DNA of 32,972 bases from an uncultured Oribacterium sp. (GCA_937927445.1 CALAOB010000127.1:1-32972), one strand, 5' to 3'. Positions 23,329 to 31,388 are shown, counted from the stretch's first letter. The notes: generated by a model not told the origin, from the letters alone. Numbers and translations are program-made.

Positions 23329-23459
23329 TCACGGGGGAGTGCCGCCCGCAGGGCGCGGGGGTCCCCGTGATGCCCCTGGGCGGCGAGGCCGTTTTGCCGC
23401 GAAGTCGGCAAAATCAAGCGACGATGCCTGCGCCGCAGGCGCATTTTCATGGCATCGTC
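23328..23459. repeat. Three consecutive large hairpins between glgA and yuiD
   Basis: Hairpin 1 pairs ATCACGGGG (23328-23336) with CCCCGTGAT (23363-23371), with inner CGCCC/GGGCG. Hairpin 2 pairs TTTTGCCG (23392-23399) with CGGCAAAA (23406-23413). Hairpin 3 pairs GACGATGCC (23420-23428) with GGCATCGTC (23451-23459), with inner TGCGCC/GGCGCA. All stems are perfect. No T tract follows, so the block looks like a structured intergenic repeat or processing region, not a simple terminator. The first stem overlaps the glgA stop codon. Confidence 0.75.
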
Positions 23460-23481
23460 TCCTTATGAGAGAATTGACTAG

Positions 23482-23940
23482 ATGAATTTTTTGGATGACT
23501 TATTACAGAACTATATGCTGATGGCGGCGGTGGTTTCCTGGTTTCTCGCGCAGGTGATCAAAACTGCGCTGGATGCTTACTTAAACCATGGCATCAGCTG
23601 GGAGCGTCTCACCGGTTCCGGTGGGATGCCGTCGAGCCACACCTCTACGGTCGTGGCGCTGACGACCGCGGCTGCCATCCAGTATGGTCTTCAGTCACCG
23701 GCCTTCGCGGTCAGCTTCGTGCTCGCCAGCGTCGTCATGTACGACGCGACCGGCGTACGCATGGAGACCGGAAAGCAGGCGGTGCTGCTCAACAAGATCC
23801 TCGAGGATAACCCGTTTAACTGGAAGCCGGAGGAGTTTCAGATGAAGCTGAAGGAGTACGTCGGCCACACACCGCTGCAGGTGCTGATGGGCGCGATCCT
23901 CGGCATCGTCACGGCCTTCTGGATGCGCGGTTTTTATTAA
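23482..23940 (+). CDS. YuiD-like divergent PAP2 membrane protein
   Basis: A 152-aa membrane protein of the YuiD/DUF212 family, a divergent branch of the PAP2 / acid phosphatase-haloperoxidase superfamily. It has about four hydrophobic segments and the family motif SGGMPSSHTSTVVAL (about 46-60), followed by VVMYDATGVRMETGKQA and the C-terminal GHTPLQVLMGAILG. Conserved Ser-His and Arg residues hint at phosphatase chemistry on a lipid-linked substrate, but no function is established. The ribosome site is weak (GAGAG). A lipoprotein gene follows 15 bp downstream. Confidence 0.85.
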   Translation: MNFLDDLLQNYMLMAAVVSWFLAQVIKTALDAYLNHGISWERLTGSGGMPSSHTSTVVALTTAAAIQYGLQSPAFAVSFVLASVVMYDATGVRMETGKQAVLLNKILEDNPFNWKPEEFQMKLKEYVGHTPLQVLMGAILGIVTAFWMRGFY

Positions 23941-23955
23941 AGAAAGAACTACTGA

Positions 23956-24936
23956 ATGAGGTTTAAACGACTTTTCAAGAAAACAGTGCTTGTTCTGAGC
24001 TGCGTGCTGATAGCATGCAGCTTCATTTCGTGTAAGGGCATCGAAATCACGGGTAAAACCGAGGAGGTCGACGGCTATACGGAGGCGCAGGCGATGATCG
24101 TGATCGGCTCCGAGCGAAATCGCTATCAGAATCAGCTCGGTGCGGAAATCTGGGATCTGCCGGTGGAAAACCAGCAGGAGAGTACCTACGGTCCATACTT
24201 CGTCGCAAAGATGAAGGAGTTTCTTCAGGACATCAAGACACTGAATCTGCTGGCGACCGAGAAGGGCATCATCGCGACCTCGACGGATATGGAGAAGATC
24301 CGTACTGTCGCGAACGACTTCTACGACGGCCTCAGCGCGGAGGATATGGCCTTCATGGGTGACTGCACGCTCGACGATGTCGTCTCGATCTACACCGAGT
24401 ATTTCGTCGCGTGTAAGACCGCCGAGTACCTGATCTCCGATGTGGATTCCGAGGTCTCGGATGCGGATGCGAAGATCATTCGGGTGGAGGAAATCGTGGT
24501 GTCGGATGAGCTGCTCGCGGAGCAGCTTCTGCAGCAGGTGAATGTTTCGGGCGCGAACTTCTCCTACTACGCGCGTCAGAACAGCGAGGACCCGAACATC
24601 GAGAAGACGCTCGCGAAGTCCGAGAAAGAGGACGCCATCTACCAGGCAGCCTTCGCCCTCGAGGAGGGACAGATCTCGGACATCATCGAGCAGGATGGGA
24701 AATACTATATCCTGAAGTGTATCGATGCCTATGATGAGGCGGCGACCCTCGAGCGGAAGAAAAAGCTCGAGGAAACGATCCGCTCGAATGCGCTCCTCAA
24801 GCAGTATACGGCGTACGCGGATGAGCACATCGTCCGTTTCCGTGAGCCGTTCTGGAAGGAAATCGATCTCACGGCACATCCGGAGAGTGACGCCGATAAT
24901 TTCTTTTCGCTGTTTGATGCAAATATTTCGTTCTAA
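23956..24936 (+). CDS. Parvulin-type peptidyl-prolyl isomerase lipoprotein
   Basis: A 326-aa exported lipoprotein resembling PrsA/SurA foldases. A basic start (MRFKRLFKKT) and hydrophobic core lead to a lipobox-like FISC with the candidate lipid-modified Cys at about 26. A helical N-terminal chaperone-like region follows. The parvulin-like segment spans about 170-260 (AKIIRVEEIVVSDELLAEQL ... FALEEGQISDIIEQDGKYYILKCID). The pattern AFALEEGQISDII-x(5)-YYILKC is the most conserved part. It ends with a long amphipathic region. A terminator follows at once. Catalytic activity is not certain. Confidence 0.78.
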   Translation: MRFKRLFKKTVLVLSCVLIACSFISCKGIEITGKTEEVDGYTEAQAMIVIGSERNRYQNQLGAEIWDLPVENQQESTYGPYFVAKMKEFLQDIKTLNLLATEKGIIATSTDMEKIRTVANDFYDGLSAEDMAFMGDCTLDDVVSIYTEYFVACKTAEYLISDVDSEVSDADAKIIRVEEIVVSDELLAEQLLQQVNVSGANFSYYARQNSEDPNIEKTLAKSEKEDAIYQAAFALEEGQISDIIEQDGKYYILKCIDAYDEAATLERKKKLEETIRSNALLKQYTAYADEHIVRFREPFWKEIDLTAHPESDADNFFSLFDANISF

Positions 24937-24942
24937 ATGAAA

Positions 24943-24970
24943 ACCAGGCCGGGTGGCCTGGTCTTTCTTT
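24943..24970 (+). terminator. Terminator after the lipoprotein gene
   Basis: ACCAGGCC-GGGT-GGCCTGGT (24943-24962) is a perfect 8-bp stem followed by CTTTCTTT. It lies 6 nt past the stop codon and also ahead of the convergent degV end. Confidence 0.85.
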
Positions 24971-24975
24971 AAGAA

Positions 24976-25830
24976 TCAAAGTCCGATCACGATGCCGCCG
25001 TCTTCTGCGTAGACGGTGGCGACGCCCATGGCGTCGGTGATCACGATCTCACGGAACGGTGCGAGCTTCTGAAATTCTTCTTTTACGAACTCGGCGCGGG
25101 CCGGGTTGTTTACATGGGTGATGCAGAGGCGGAGATCCGCTGTCTTCGCCGGACCACCGACCTTCTCGACGGCGATCTGTGCCATGCGCTTCAGTGCCTT
25201 ATTGATGCCACGCTGATTCTCGACCTGGACGATGACGCCATGATCACCAGCCATGATCGGCTTTATGTTGAGAGCCGATGCGATAAAGGCCTTTACGGTG
25301 GAGAGACGTCCGTTCTTTCGGAGGGTGTCGAGGGACTCGAGCACGAAATAGGTCTTCATCGTCTGAATCTTTTCGCTGACCAGGGTGACGACCTCATCGA
25401 AGCTTTTTCCCAGTTCTTTTAAATCCTGAATAGCCATGCAGAGATTCAGCTGACCGGCAGCGGCAGTATCAGAGCTGAAGATATGAATCTTTCGTCCGTC
25501 GTCCGGGTGCTCCTCCTCGTACATCTGCTTTCCGATGACGGCTGCCTGATAGGAGCCGGAGAGATGCTCGGAGAGGGTGATGACATAGACCTCGTCTGCG
25601 TCGCTGTCTTCCATCGCCTTCATATAGGTCTCCGGAGACGGGCAGGCGGTTTTCGGTCCGATCGGTGAGGCATGGACACGCTTCAGAAAATCGAGCTGAT
25701 CGAAGTGGTCGTCATCCACGACGGAATAATCTCCGATTTCCAGCGTGAGCGGAACGATCGTGAAATGCGGATCCGCCTTCAGCGCCGGTGTAAAATCACA
25801 ACAGCTGTCACCTATAACCTTATAATTCAT
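24976..25830 (-). CDS. DegV family fatty-acid-binding protein
   Basis: A 284-aa DegV-family protein. Family members bind fatty acids, and FakB-type members present them to the FakA kinase. The N-terminal VIGDSCCDFT (DSxxD-type), PLTLEIGDY, ACPSPETYMKAME, VITLSEHLSGSYQAAV and IFSSDTAAAGQLNLCM motifs fit the family, as does the C-terminal ITHVNNPARAEFV ... IVITDAMGVATVYAEDGGIVIG. The start at 25830 (MNYKVIGD) is set by homology and a GAGGCG site upstream; the frame remains open for 71 codons further but crosses the promoter. No fakA is adjacent. Confidence 0.92.
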   Translation of the reverse strand: MNYKVIGDSCCDFTPALKADPHFTIVPLTLEIGDYSVVDDDHFDQLDFLKRVHASPIGPKTACPSPETYMKAMEDSDADEVYVITLSEHLSGSYQAAVIGKQMYEEEHPDDGRKIHIFSSDTAAAGQLNLCMAIQDLKELGKSFDEVVTLVSEKIQTMKTYFVLESLDTLRKNGRLSTVKAFIASALNIKPIMAGDHGVIVQVENQRGINKALKRMAQIAVEKVGGPAKTADLRLCITHVNNPARAEFVKEEFQKLAPFREIVITDAMGVATVYAEDGGIVIGL

Positions 25831-25870
25831 GCTTCGCCTCTTTAACAACACATAGTTTTTAATACTAGAT

Positions 25871-25898
25871 ATTATAGCAGACGGACATGTCATGTCAA
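25871..25898 (-). promoter_or_regulatory. Consensus degV promoter with overlapping palindrome
   Basis: On the minus strand a perfect TTGACA (25898-25893), a 16-bp spacer and a perfect TATAAT (25876-25871). GACATG-T-CATGTC (25884-25896) is a palindrome overlapping the -35 box and spacer, a good place for a repressor. Confidence 0.8.
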
Positions 25899-26104
25899 TC
25901 GGGAGTCTACGTGCGATGGGAAAGCACAGTCGCCCCTCCGGGTCTTTGCCTGTACACTTCACTTCTTCTAAGTGACTCGGAAAATTAAGGAAGTGTCTGT
26001 TGCCCGAATGTGGCTTCTGCGTTATGATGGCTATAATTGACAAAACAGTATTTGTAGGCGTTTGCGCTTTTGGGAAATATTCAGATTTTGGTGAGAGTGA
26101 TTAT

Positions 26105-27799
26105 ATGAAGGAAAAGAATTTAAACCATGGTTCAGCGGATGATCTGGACATCGAGGACATCGATTTGACGGAGGAACGTCCGGTAGAGAATTCAGATGCG
26201 GATGGCTATGATGTCGTGACCGGGGAGCCGGTGTACGATACGTATGCGGACGAGGATGATGCGGAAGACGCGGATCCGGAGGAGATGGAGCGGCTGTATG
26301 AGAAGCGGCTTGCGGCGCGGCGTGCGGAGCGTCAGGCGCGGCATCGTGCGCGTGTGCGGAGGGCGTGGTTCTACCGTATTCTGGTGGTGTTTGTCCTGAT
26401 TGATCTGATTCTGCTGCTCGTGGTTGGCGTGCGTGCGCTCGGTGGGAAGCTTCACTTCGGGAAGCGGGGCGAGACGCAGGAGAGTGTGCTGAATCCGGGT
26501 AGTGCTGCGTCGGATGAGGTCAATGCTGGTGACGGGGCTGCGGTGGCGGCTTCGGGAGAGAATGGCAGCGAAGCAGAGACGGATGCTGCGGCACAGGATG
26601 CGCGGACGGCGCTCTTTGCGACAGCGGATCGACTCGCCGCGATGTATGACTACGATGCCGCGGTAGAGACATTGGCGAACTCCGACTATAAGGAGGACCC
26701 GGAGGCGCTGAGCCGGATCGAGAGCTATCAGGCGACGGCGGCGACGATGGTGGCGGCGGACAACAGTGAGATCACGCACGTGTTCTTCCATATCCTGACG
26801 GTGGACACGGAGCGGGCGTTTACTGATGACAAGCAGGGAAAGGACTTCAATCAGGTCATGACGACCATCCCGGAGTTCGAGAAGATCCTGCAGCAGATGT
26901 ATGCGCGCGGCTACGTGCTCGTGGGGCTCCACGACATCGCGGAGGTGCAGAAGCAGGACGACGGCACGGAGAAGATGGTGTCGAAGAAGATCATGTTGCC
27001 GGAGGGGAAGAAGCCGTTCGTGATGTCGGAGGACGATGTCTGCTACTATGAGTATATGGAGGGCCGCGGCTTCGCGGATAAGATGGTGCTCGACGAGAAC
27101 GGGAAGCTGAAACTGCAGTACACGGATGCGGCGGGCAATGTCTCCATCGGGGATTATGACATCGTGCCGATTCTTGATAACTTCATCGAGGAGCATCCGG
27201 ATTTCTCCTATCGCGGCGCGAAGGCCATCGTGGCGTTCACGGGCTACAACGGTGTGCTCGGTTATCGTACCGATGAGACCTACGATGCGAGCTCGCCGAA
27301 CTATGATCCGAAGAATACCGCGAACCCGAACATCGAGGCGAATCGGGAGACGGTGAAGACGCTGATGAAGGAGCTGGTGGAGGACGGCTACGAGCTCGCC
27401 TCCCACAGCTGGGGCCACATCAACTTCACGAACCGGAGCCTCGCGGATCTCACGCGGGACACGGATCGCTGGGAGCGGAATGTCGAGACCCTGATGCCGG
27501 AGCCGTGTGACATCATCCTCTATCCGTTCGGTGCGGATATCGGGGACTGGCATCCATACAGCGCGGATAACGAGAAGTTCCAGATGCTCGAAAAGGCGGG
27601 CTTCCGCTACTTCTGTAACGTCGACTCCACGAAGGCTTGGACACAGATCAGTGGGGACAGCCTGCGGCAGGGCCGCCGTAACCTCGACGGCTACCGACTC
27701 TGGAAGGACTACTGCGGCGAAGACTCAAAGCTCAGCGACCTCATGGATGTGCAGAGCGTCTTCGACACGAGGAGACCGACACCGATTGAGTGGAGTTAA
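26105..27799 (+). CDS. Membrane-anchored polysaccharide deacetylase
   Basis: A 564-aa protein of the NodB-like carbohydrate esterase 4 type. An acidic cytoplasmic tail (1-62) is followed by an Arg-rich segment (68-86), one membrane helix (90-109), a low-complexity linker, and a long extracellular part. NodB motifs are recognisable: VMSEDDVCYYEYM (motif 1, with Asp pair), ASHSWGHINF (metal-binding HSxxH) and LYPFGADIGDWHPY. It probably deacetylates a cell-wall or surface glycan. The ATG at 26105 has GAGAGTG upstream; an open stretch back to 26000 lacks a ribosome site. It is divergent from degV and ends facing the AraC gene. Confidence 0.83.
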   Translation: MKEKNLNHGSADDLDIEDIDLTEERPVENSDADGYDVVTGEPVYDTYADEDDAEDADPEEMERLYEKRLAARRAERQARHRARVRRAWFYRILVVFVLIDLILLLVVGVRALGGKLHFGKRGETQESVLNPGSAASDEVNAGDGAAVAASGENGSEAETDAAAQDARTALFATADRLAAMYDYDAAVETLANSDYKEDPEALSRIESYQATAATMVAADNSEITHVFFHILTVDTERAFTDDKQGKDFNQVMTTIPEFEKILQQMYARGYVLVGLHDIAEVQKQDDGTEKMVSKKIMLPEGKKPFVMSEDDVCYYEYMEGRGFADKMVLDENGKLKLQYTDAAGNVSIGDYDIVPILDNFIEEHPDFSYRGAKAIVAFTGYNGVLGYRTDETYDASSPNYDPKNTANPNIEANRETVKTLMKELVEDGYELASHSWGHINFTNRSLADLTRDTDRWERNVETLMPEPCDIILYPFGADIGDWHPYSADNEKFQMLEKAGFRYFCNVDSTKAWTQISGDSLRQGRRNLDGYRLWKDYCGEDSKLSDLMDVQSVFDTRRPTPIEWS

Positions 27800-27805
27800 T
27801 CGCTG

Positions 27806-27855
27806 AACACCGCAGAAGGCGGTGGTCACATCTCTCAAGAAAGAGATAGCTGCTA
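27806..27855. terminator. Possible bidirectional hairpins between convergent genes
   Basis: CACCGC-AGAAG-GCGGTG (27808-27824) and ATCTCT/AGAGAT (about 27830-27849) fill the 64-bp gap between the deacetylase and the convergent AraC gene. T tracts are weak. Confidence 0.4.
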
Positions 27856-27863
27856 GTAGTCCT

Positions 27864-28811
27864 TTATGATCTTTTCCTTGGGGAGTGTCCGTAATATTTC
27901 TTATACGCTTTATAGAAATTGCTGTTACTACCATACCCCAGCATAGAAGCGATGATTTCATTCGAAAAATTAGTTCGTGAAAGCAGGATCTCCGCACGAT
28001 TCATGCGGGATCTAGTTAATATCTGAGAAAAAGTCAGACCAGTTTTTTCTGGAAGCAGCTTTGATATATATACAGGATGATAACCAAAATGAGCTGCCGT
28101 CGAAGATAAGGATGCGGAGTCTGAATTCGCATCGATATACGCTTCGATTGATTCAGCAAGCGATAGCTTTTCCGGAAACTTTTGCCGTGTGTATTCAGAA
28201 GAGACAGCCATGCATAGTGAAGTAACCAAAGGTTTGATGATTTTCTGCGTATCAGCTGTTTTTCTTGCATATTCCAGGATCAGAATACCCAAAAGTCGCC
28301 AAATCAGAGATTCCTTGGGGATAGGAAAATGAAGAAATTCATCCGAGAATTTGTTCTTTTCCGGTTCAAGGAAAAATGTGAGCATAGTTGTATCAGAAGA
28401 AAAGATACTCAGAAATTGTTTCAGGAATGCTTCCTGTCGGATCAAGATACCGATGATGATCGTATCTTCATCAGAAGCTACTTTTGCCGCATATCCGCTA
28501 TACGGCTGCCCGATATAACAATCTCCTTCATGTACCAGGATACTACGGTTGTTCTTTTCATTGCGGGTTTCATAGTCTCCGTGGAAAGCAAAATGAAGAA
28601 AGAAAAAATCCTGTCGGTGAAAATCCTCATTCAGTGATTTTCCCTTAAACAGATTTACCATGACATCTTCATTTCTGTCACCAAGAAAGTGAGAGACCAG
28701 ATCGCTCGTACCAAAGCGTTCATCCGGACGAAAGTCCCATTTCAATATAGGAAAATTCCTTCCGAGCTTATCCATGGCTTCAAGAATCTCATCATCAAAA
28801 GTAGCGATCAC
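27864..28811 (-). CDS. AraC family transcriptional regulator
   Basis: A 315-aa regulator. The C-terminal ~100 residues hold the double helix-turn-helix: SLSSTAAHFGYHPVYISKLL (first), then TRSRMNRAEILLSRTNFSNEIIASMLGYGSNSNFYKAYKKYYGHSPRK (second, the AraC signature). The N-terminal part is a cupin-like ligand-binding domain (LHFAFHGDYETRNEKNNRSILVHEGDCYIGQPYSGY). It is divergent from the aldo/keto reductase gene and probably controls it; TTAATATT/AATATTAA repeats lie between. Codon use is clearly more A+T-rich than in the operon at 11820-21667, which suggests later acquisition. Confidence 0.9.
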   Translation of the reverse strand: MIATFDDEILEAMDKLGRNFPILKWDFRPDERFGTSDLVSHFLGDRNEDVMVNLFKGKSLNEDFHRQDFFFLHFAFHGDYETRNEKNNRSILVHEGDCYIGQPYSGYAAKVASDEDTIIIGILIRQEAFLKQFLSIFSSDTTMLTFFLEPEKNKFSDEFLHFPIPKESLIWRLLGILILEYARKTADTQKIIKPLVTSLCMAVSSEYTRQKFPEKLSLAESIEAYIDANSDSASLSSTAAHFGYHPVYISKLLPEKTGLTFSQILTRSRMNRAEILLSRTNFSNEIIASMLGYGSNSNFYKAYKKYYGHSPRKRS

Positions 28812-28841
28812 TGTAAAACCTCTTTGTTATATTAATCTCAA

Positions 28842-28869
28842 AATATTAAATAACGACACCATTAATATT
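28842..28869. promoter_or_regulatory. Candidate operator in the AraC-reductase intergenic region
   Basis: AATATTAA (28842-28849) and TTAATATT (28862-28869) are inverted 8-mers 12 bp apart, close to the 5' end of the regulator gene and upstream of the reductase. A+T-rich repeats arise easily by chance, so confidence is low. Confidence 0.3.
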
Positions 28870-28948
28870 AAGGTTCGGCGCTGTAAAAGTCAAAGTAATA
28901 TGGTTAAATTCAAGTATCAGTTAAAACTTGAAAGGAACGGTGATACAA

Positions 28949-29986
28949 ATGAACAAAAGAAAATTAGGGCCTCTGGAAGTCGGTGAAATGGGACTTGGCT
29001 GCATGGATTATTCCCATGGTCATGGTACACCACCAAAGAAGGAGGAGAGCATCCGTTTGATGCGTCTTGCACATGAGCTTGGCTGCACACTTTATGATAC
29101 GGCAGATGCATATGCAGATGGCTTGAATGAAATTCTTGTTGGTGAAGCGCTTAAGCCCATCCGCCACGAAGTGACGATCATTACCAAGTACAATCCGGAA
29201 ATTCTGCCGGTTACAGATTCTTCAAAGGGAACTGTAAAAGAGCAGATCGAAGCAAGACTTGATGCTTCTTTGGACAGACTCGATACAGATTATGTAGATG
29301 TGTATATGATGCACCGTGTTACAGATGATGTGCCGCTTGAAGAAGTTGCTGGTTATATGGGCGAATTCATCAAGAAGGGCAAGATCCGTACATGGGGCAT
29401 GTCCCGTGTAGATGCAGACCAGATCCGCAGAGCCAATGCAGTGACACCACTCGGCGTAGTGCAGAATGAAATGTCTCTAATGGAGAGAAGTGATCTCCAG
29501 AATGGCGTCATCAAGGCATGTCATGAGCTTGGAGTTGGTTATACACCATTCATGCCTCTTGCAGCAGGGTTCCTCACTGGTATGATCAAGCCGGGTATGA
29601 CATTTACCGGTGATGATGCAAAGCGTTTCTCGGATCGTTTCTCAGATGAATCGATCAAGAAGAACCAGCCGATCCTTGAGGTTCTGGACAAGGTTTCGAA
29701 GGCAAAGAATTGCTCGTATGCGCAGGCTGCACTTGCATGGCTTCTGTACCAGGATGAGGTGATCGTTCCGATTGCAGGTGCTATGAAGGAAGAGTTCCTG
29801 AGAGCAAATATGGACGTACCGAAGATTCAGTTTACAAAAGAAGAAATGGAAAACTTCGACGATGCAATTTCCAAGGTCACAGTTTATGGCAAATGGGATG
29901 AATCAGCCATTTTCATGCTGAAGGATGCATTGAAGAAGGAAGGCTACGACGCCGAAAAGGTTCTCGGTATCAAGAAAAAGAAGTAA
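28949..29986 (+). CDS. Aldo/keto reductase
   Basis: A 345-aa NADPH-dependent oxidoreductase of the aldo/keto reductase family (YajO/IolS-like). The catalytic tetrad can be placed: Asp50 and Tyr55 in YDTADAYADG, Lys80 in ITKYN, and His122 in YMMHR. KLGPLEVGEMGLGCMDYSHG at the N-terminus and the C-terminal LAWLLYQDEVIVPIAGA coenzyme-binding region fit a full-length enzyme. The ATG at 28949 (MNKRKLG) is preferred over an in-frame ATG at 28928 by homology; the ribosome site (AAAGGAACGG) is loosely spaced. It is probably controlled by the divergent AraC gene. Substrate unknown. Confidence 0.92.
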   Translation: MNKRKLGPLEVGEMGLGCMDYSHGHGTPPKKEESIRLMRLAHELGCTLYDTADAYADGLNEILVGEALKPIRHEVTIITKYNPEILPVTDSSKGTVKEQIEARLDASLDRLDTDYVDVYMMHRVTDDVPLEEVAGYMGEFIKKGKIRTWGMSRVDADQIRRANAVTPLGVVQNEMSLMERSDLQNGVIKACHELGVGYTPFMPLAAGFLTGMIKPGMTFTGDDAKRFSDRFSDESIKKNQPILEVLDKVSKAKNCSYAQAALAWLLYQDEVIVPIAGAMKEEFLRANMDVPKIQFTKEEMENFDDAISKVTVYGKWDESAIFMLKDALKKEGYDAEKVLGIKKKK

Positions 29987-30004
29987 TATTTAATCATATG
30001 AAGA

Positions 30005-30048
30005 GGAAGTCAGTGTACAGATTTTATGTGTATTGACTTCCTTTTTTT
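30005..30048 (+). terminator. Reductase terminator
   Basis: GGAAGTCA (30005-30012) pairs with TGACTTCC (30034-30041), extended by GTGTACA/TGTGTAT pairing inside, followed by seven T's. Confidence 0.88.
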
Positions 30049-30126
30049 ATAATCCGTCACTTTCTACCACCCCCCGCCAAAACGTTTTTCAGGCCGGAAC
30101 GATATCCATCATGATGCACACGACCC

Positions 30127-30147
30127 ACATGGTTTAGAAAACCATGT
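30127..30147. promoter_or_regulatory. Perfect palindromic operator before the DUF1836 gene
   Basis: ACATGGTTT-AGA-AAACCATGT is a perfect 9+9 inverted repeat that ends one base before the -35 box. It probably binds a dimeric regulator, perhaps the DUF1836 protein itself. Confidence 0.65.
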
Positions 30148-30148
30148 C

Positions 30149-30177
30149 TTGTCGCTCAGGTGTGAATGTGTTATAAT
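30149..30177 (+). promoter_or_regulatory. DUF1836 promoter, apparently leaderless
   Basis: TTGTCG (30149-30154), a 17-bp spacer and a perfect TATAAT (30172-30177). With a usual 7-nt discriminator the start falls on the A of the ATG at 30185, leaving no leader and no ribosome site. Confidence 0.7.
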
Positions 30178-30184
30178 CGCTACT

Positions 30185-30832
30185 ATGGACGAACAATTTT
30201 TTCAGAATTTAATGGAATATCTGCAGTCGATCGGGCACATCGCCTCCGATGACATCCCGAACCTCGAGCTCTACATGGATCAGGTGACCGGCTTCATGGA
30301 CAGCCACCTCACGACCATCAAGCGGCATCCGGAGGATAAGGTGCTGACGAAGACGATGATCAACAACTATGCGAAGAACAAGCTTCTGCCGCCACCGGAT
30401 AAGAAGCGTTACAGTCGCGAGCATATGCTGATCCTGCTGTTTATCTACTATTATAAGAGCATCCTGCAGCTGAACGATATCGAGGCGATCCTCCGCCCGC
30501 TGAAGGAGAAGTACTTCGACGGTCACGGTGACGCGAAGCTGAAGGACATCTACGATGAGATCTTCGAGCTCGAGCCGGCCGTGAAGGCGAAAACCCTCCG
30601 CGATGTCAGCGAGATGGGCGTCAATGCGCAGGAAACCTTTAAGGAAAGCGACCCTCGCTTCCAGCAGCTCTCCGACGAGGACCGGAAGGAGCTCCAGCTC
30701 TTCCTCTTCCTCTGTGAGATCGGCACCGACATCTACCTGAAGAAGCTCCTCATGGAGAAGATCGCAGATCAGCTCCACGACATCGACCTCGAGCGTCAGG
30801 CCGCCGAGCGCGCATCGAAGATGAAAAAATAA
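30185..30832 (+). CDS. DUF1836 family protein (putative regulator)
   Basis: A 215-aa cytoplasmic protein of the DUF1836 family, common in Firmicutes and thought to be a DNA-binding regulator; the function is not established. The conserved segments are IPNLELYMDQVTGFMDSHL (about 23-41), LTKTMINNYAKNKLLPPPDKKRYSREHMLILLFIYYYK (about 52-89), which reads like a MerR-type helix-turn-helix, and a C-terminal helical region. The ATG at 30185 begins 8 nt after a perfect TATAAT; the next in-frame ATG (30212) has no ribosome site either. An open frame further upstream (30149) overlaps the promoter. A perfect palindrome sits just upstream. Confidence 0.85.
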   Translation: MDEQFFQNLMEYLQSIGHIASDDIPNLELYMDQVTGFMDSHLTTIKRHPEDKVLTKTMINNYAKNKLLPPPDKKRYSREHMLILLFIYYYKSILQLNDIEAILRPLKEKYFDGHGDAKLKDIYDEIFELEPAVKAKTLRDVSEMGVNAQETFKESDPRFQQLSDEDRKELQLFLFLCEIGTDIYLKKLLMEKIADQLHDIDLERQAAERASKMKK

Positions 30833-30888
30833 GGCTTCATCACCCTGCACCGCCTTCGGCCAATGCTTCTATCCTCAACAACATCACG

Positions 30889-30922
30889 AAAATCCCCATT
30901 CCGTGATCGGAGTGGGGATTTT
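30889..30922. terminator. Bidirectional terminator between DUF1836 and yerC
   Basis: AAAATCCCCA (30889-30898) pairs with TGGGGATTTT (30913-30922), with TCC/GGA extending the stem around GTGATC. A-rich and T-rich flanks allow termination of both convergent genes. Confidence 0.75.
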
Positions 30923-30976
30923 GCTTTCTACTGCTTTCCAGTAAATTCTTCGAAAGAATGCGGTCGAATCAGTGCA

Positions 30977-31285
30977 TCATTTCTTCTTCATGTTATCCTC
31001 GAGACCGAGGCGGCTGAAGACCATATCATAGCCGTCGGCACCGTAGTTCAGCGAACGATTCACGCGGGAGATCGTCGCGGTCGACGCACCGGTCGCCTTC
31101 GCGATGTTGAGATAGGTCTCGCCCTCACGCAGCATCTTCGCCACCTCATAGCGCTGTGCCATGGACAGCAGCTCGTTGATCGTGCATACATCCTCGAAGA
31201 ACTTGTAGCACTCCTCCTTCGACTCCAGTGTCAGCACTGCATCAAATAAATGATCAACTTCCTTTGTTTTTAACTTACTATTCAT
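30977..31285 (-). CDS. yerC: YerC/YecD family TrpR-like protein
   Basis: A 102-aa protein of the YerC/YecD family, related to the Trp repressor fold. FDAVLTLESKEECYKFFEDVCTINELLSMAQRYEVAKML forms the helical N-terminal part, and TYLNIAKATGASTATISRVNRSLN is the helix-turn-helix. The target and co-repressor are unknown. The ATG at 31285 has AGGAG about 11 nt upstream. In many Clostridia and Bacilli the gene lies near pcrA, as here, where it is divergent from it. Confidence 0.92.
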   Translation of the reverse strand: MNSKLKTKEVDHLFDAVLTLESKEECYKFFEDVCTINELLSMAQRYEVAKMLREGETYLNIAKATGASTATISRVNRSLNYGADGYDMVFSRLGLEDNMKKK

Positions 31286-31388
31286 CCTGTTAACAACTCC
31301 TGTATATTACTTAAGCACGAAAGCTGCATGTCGCTTTACCAGTTCTCAGTTTCAACGCGTGAGTTTTCATGCTTTAATTCGCAAAAGT

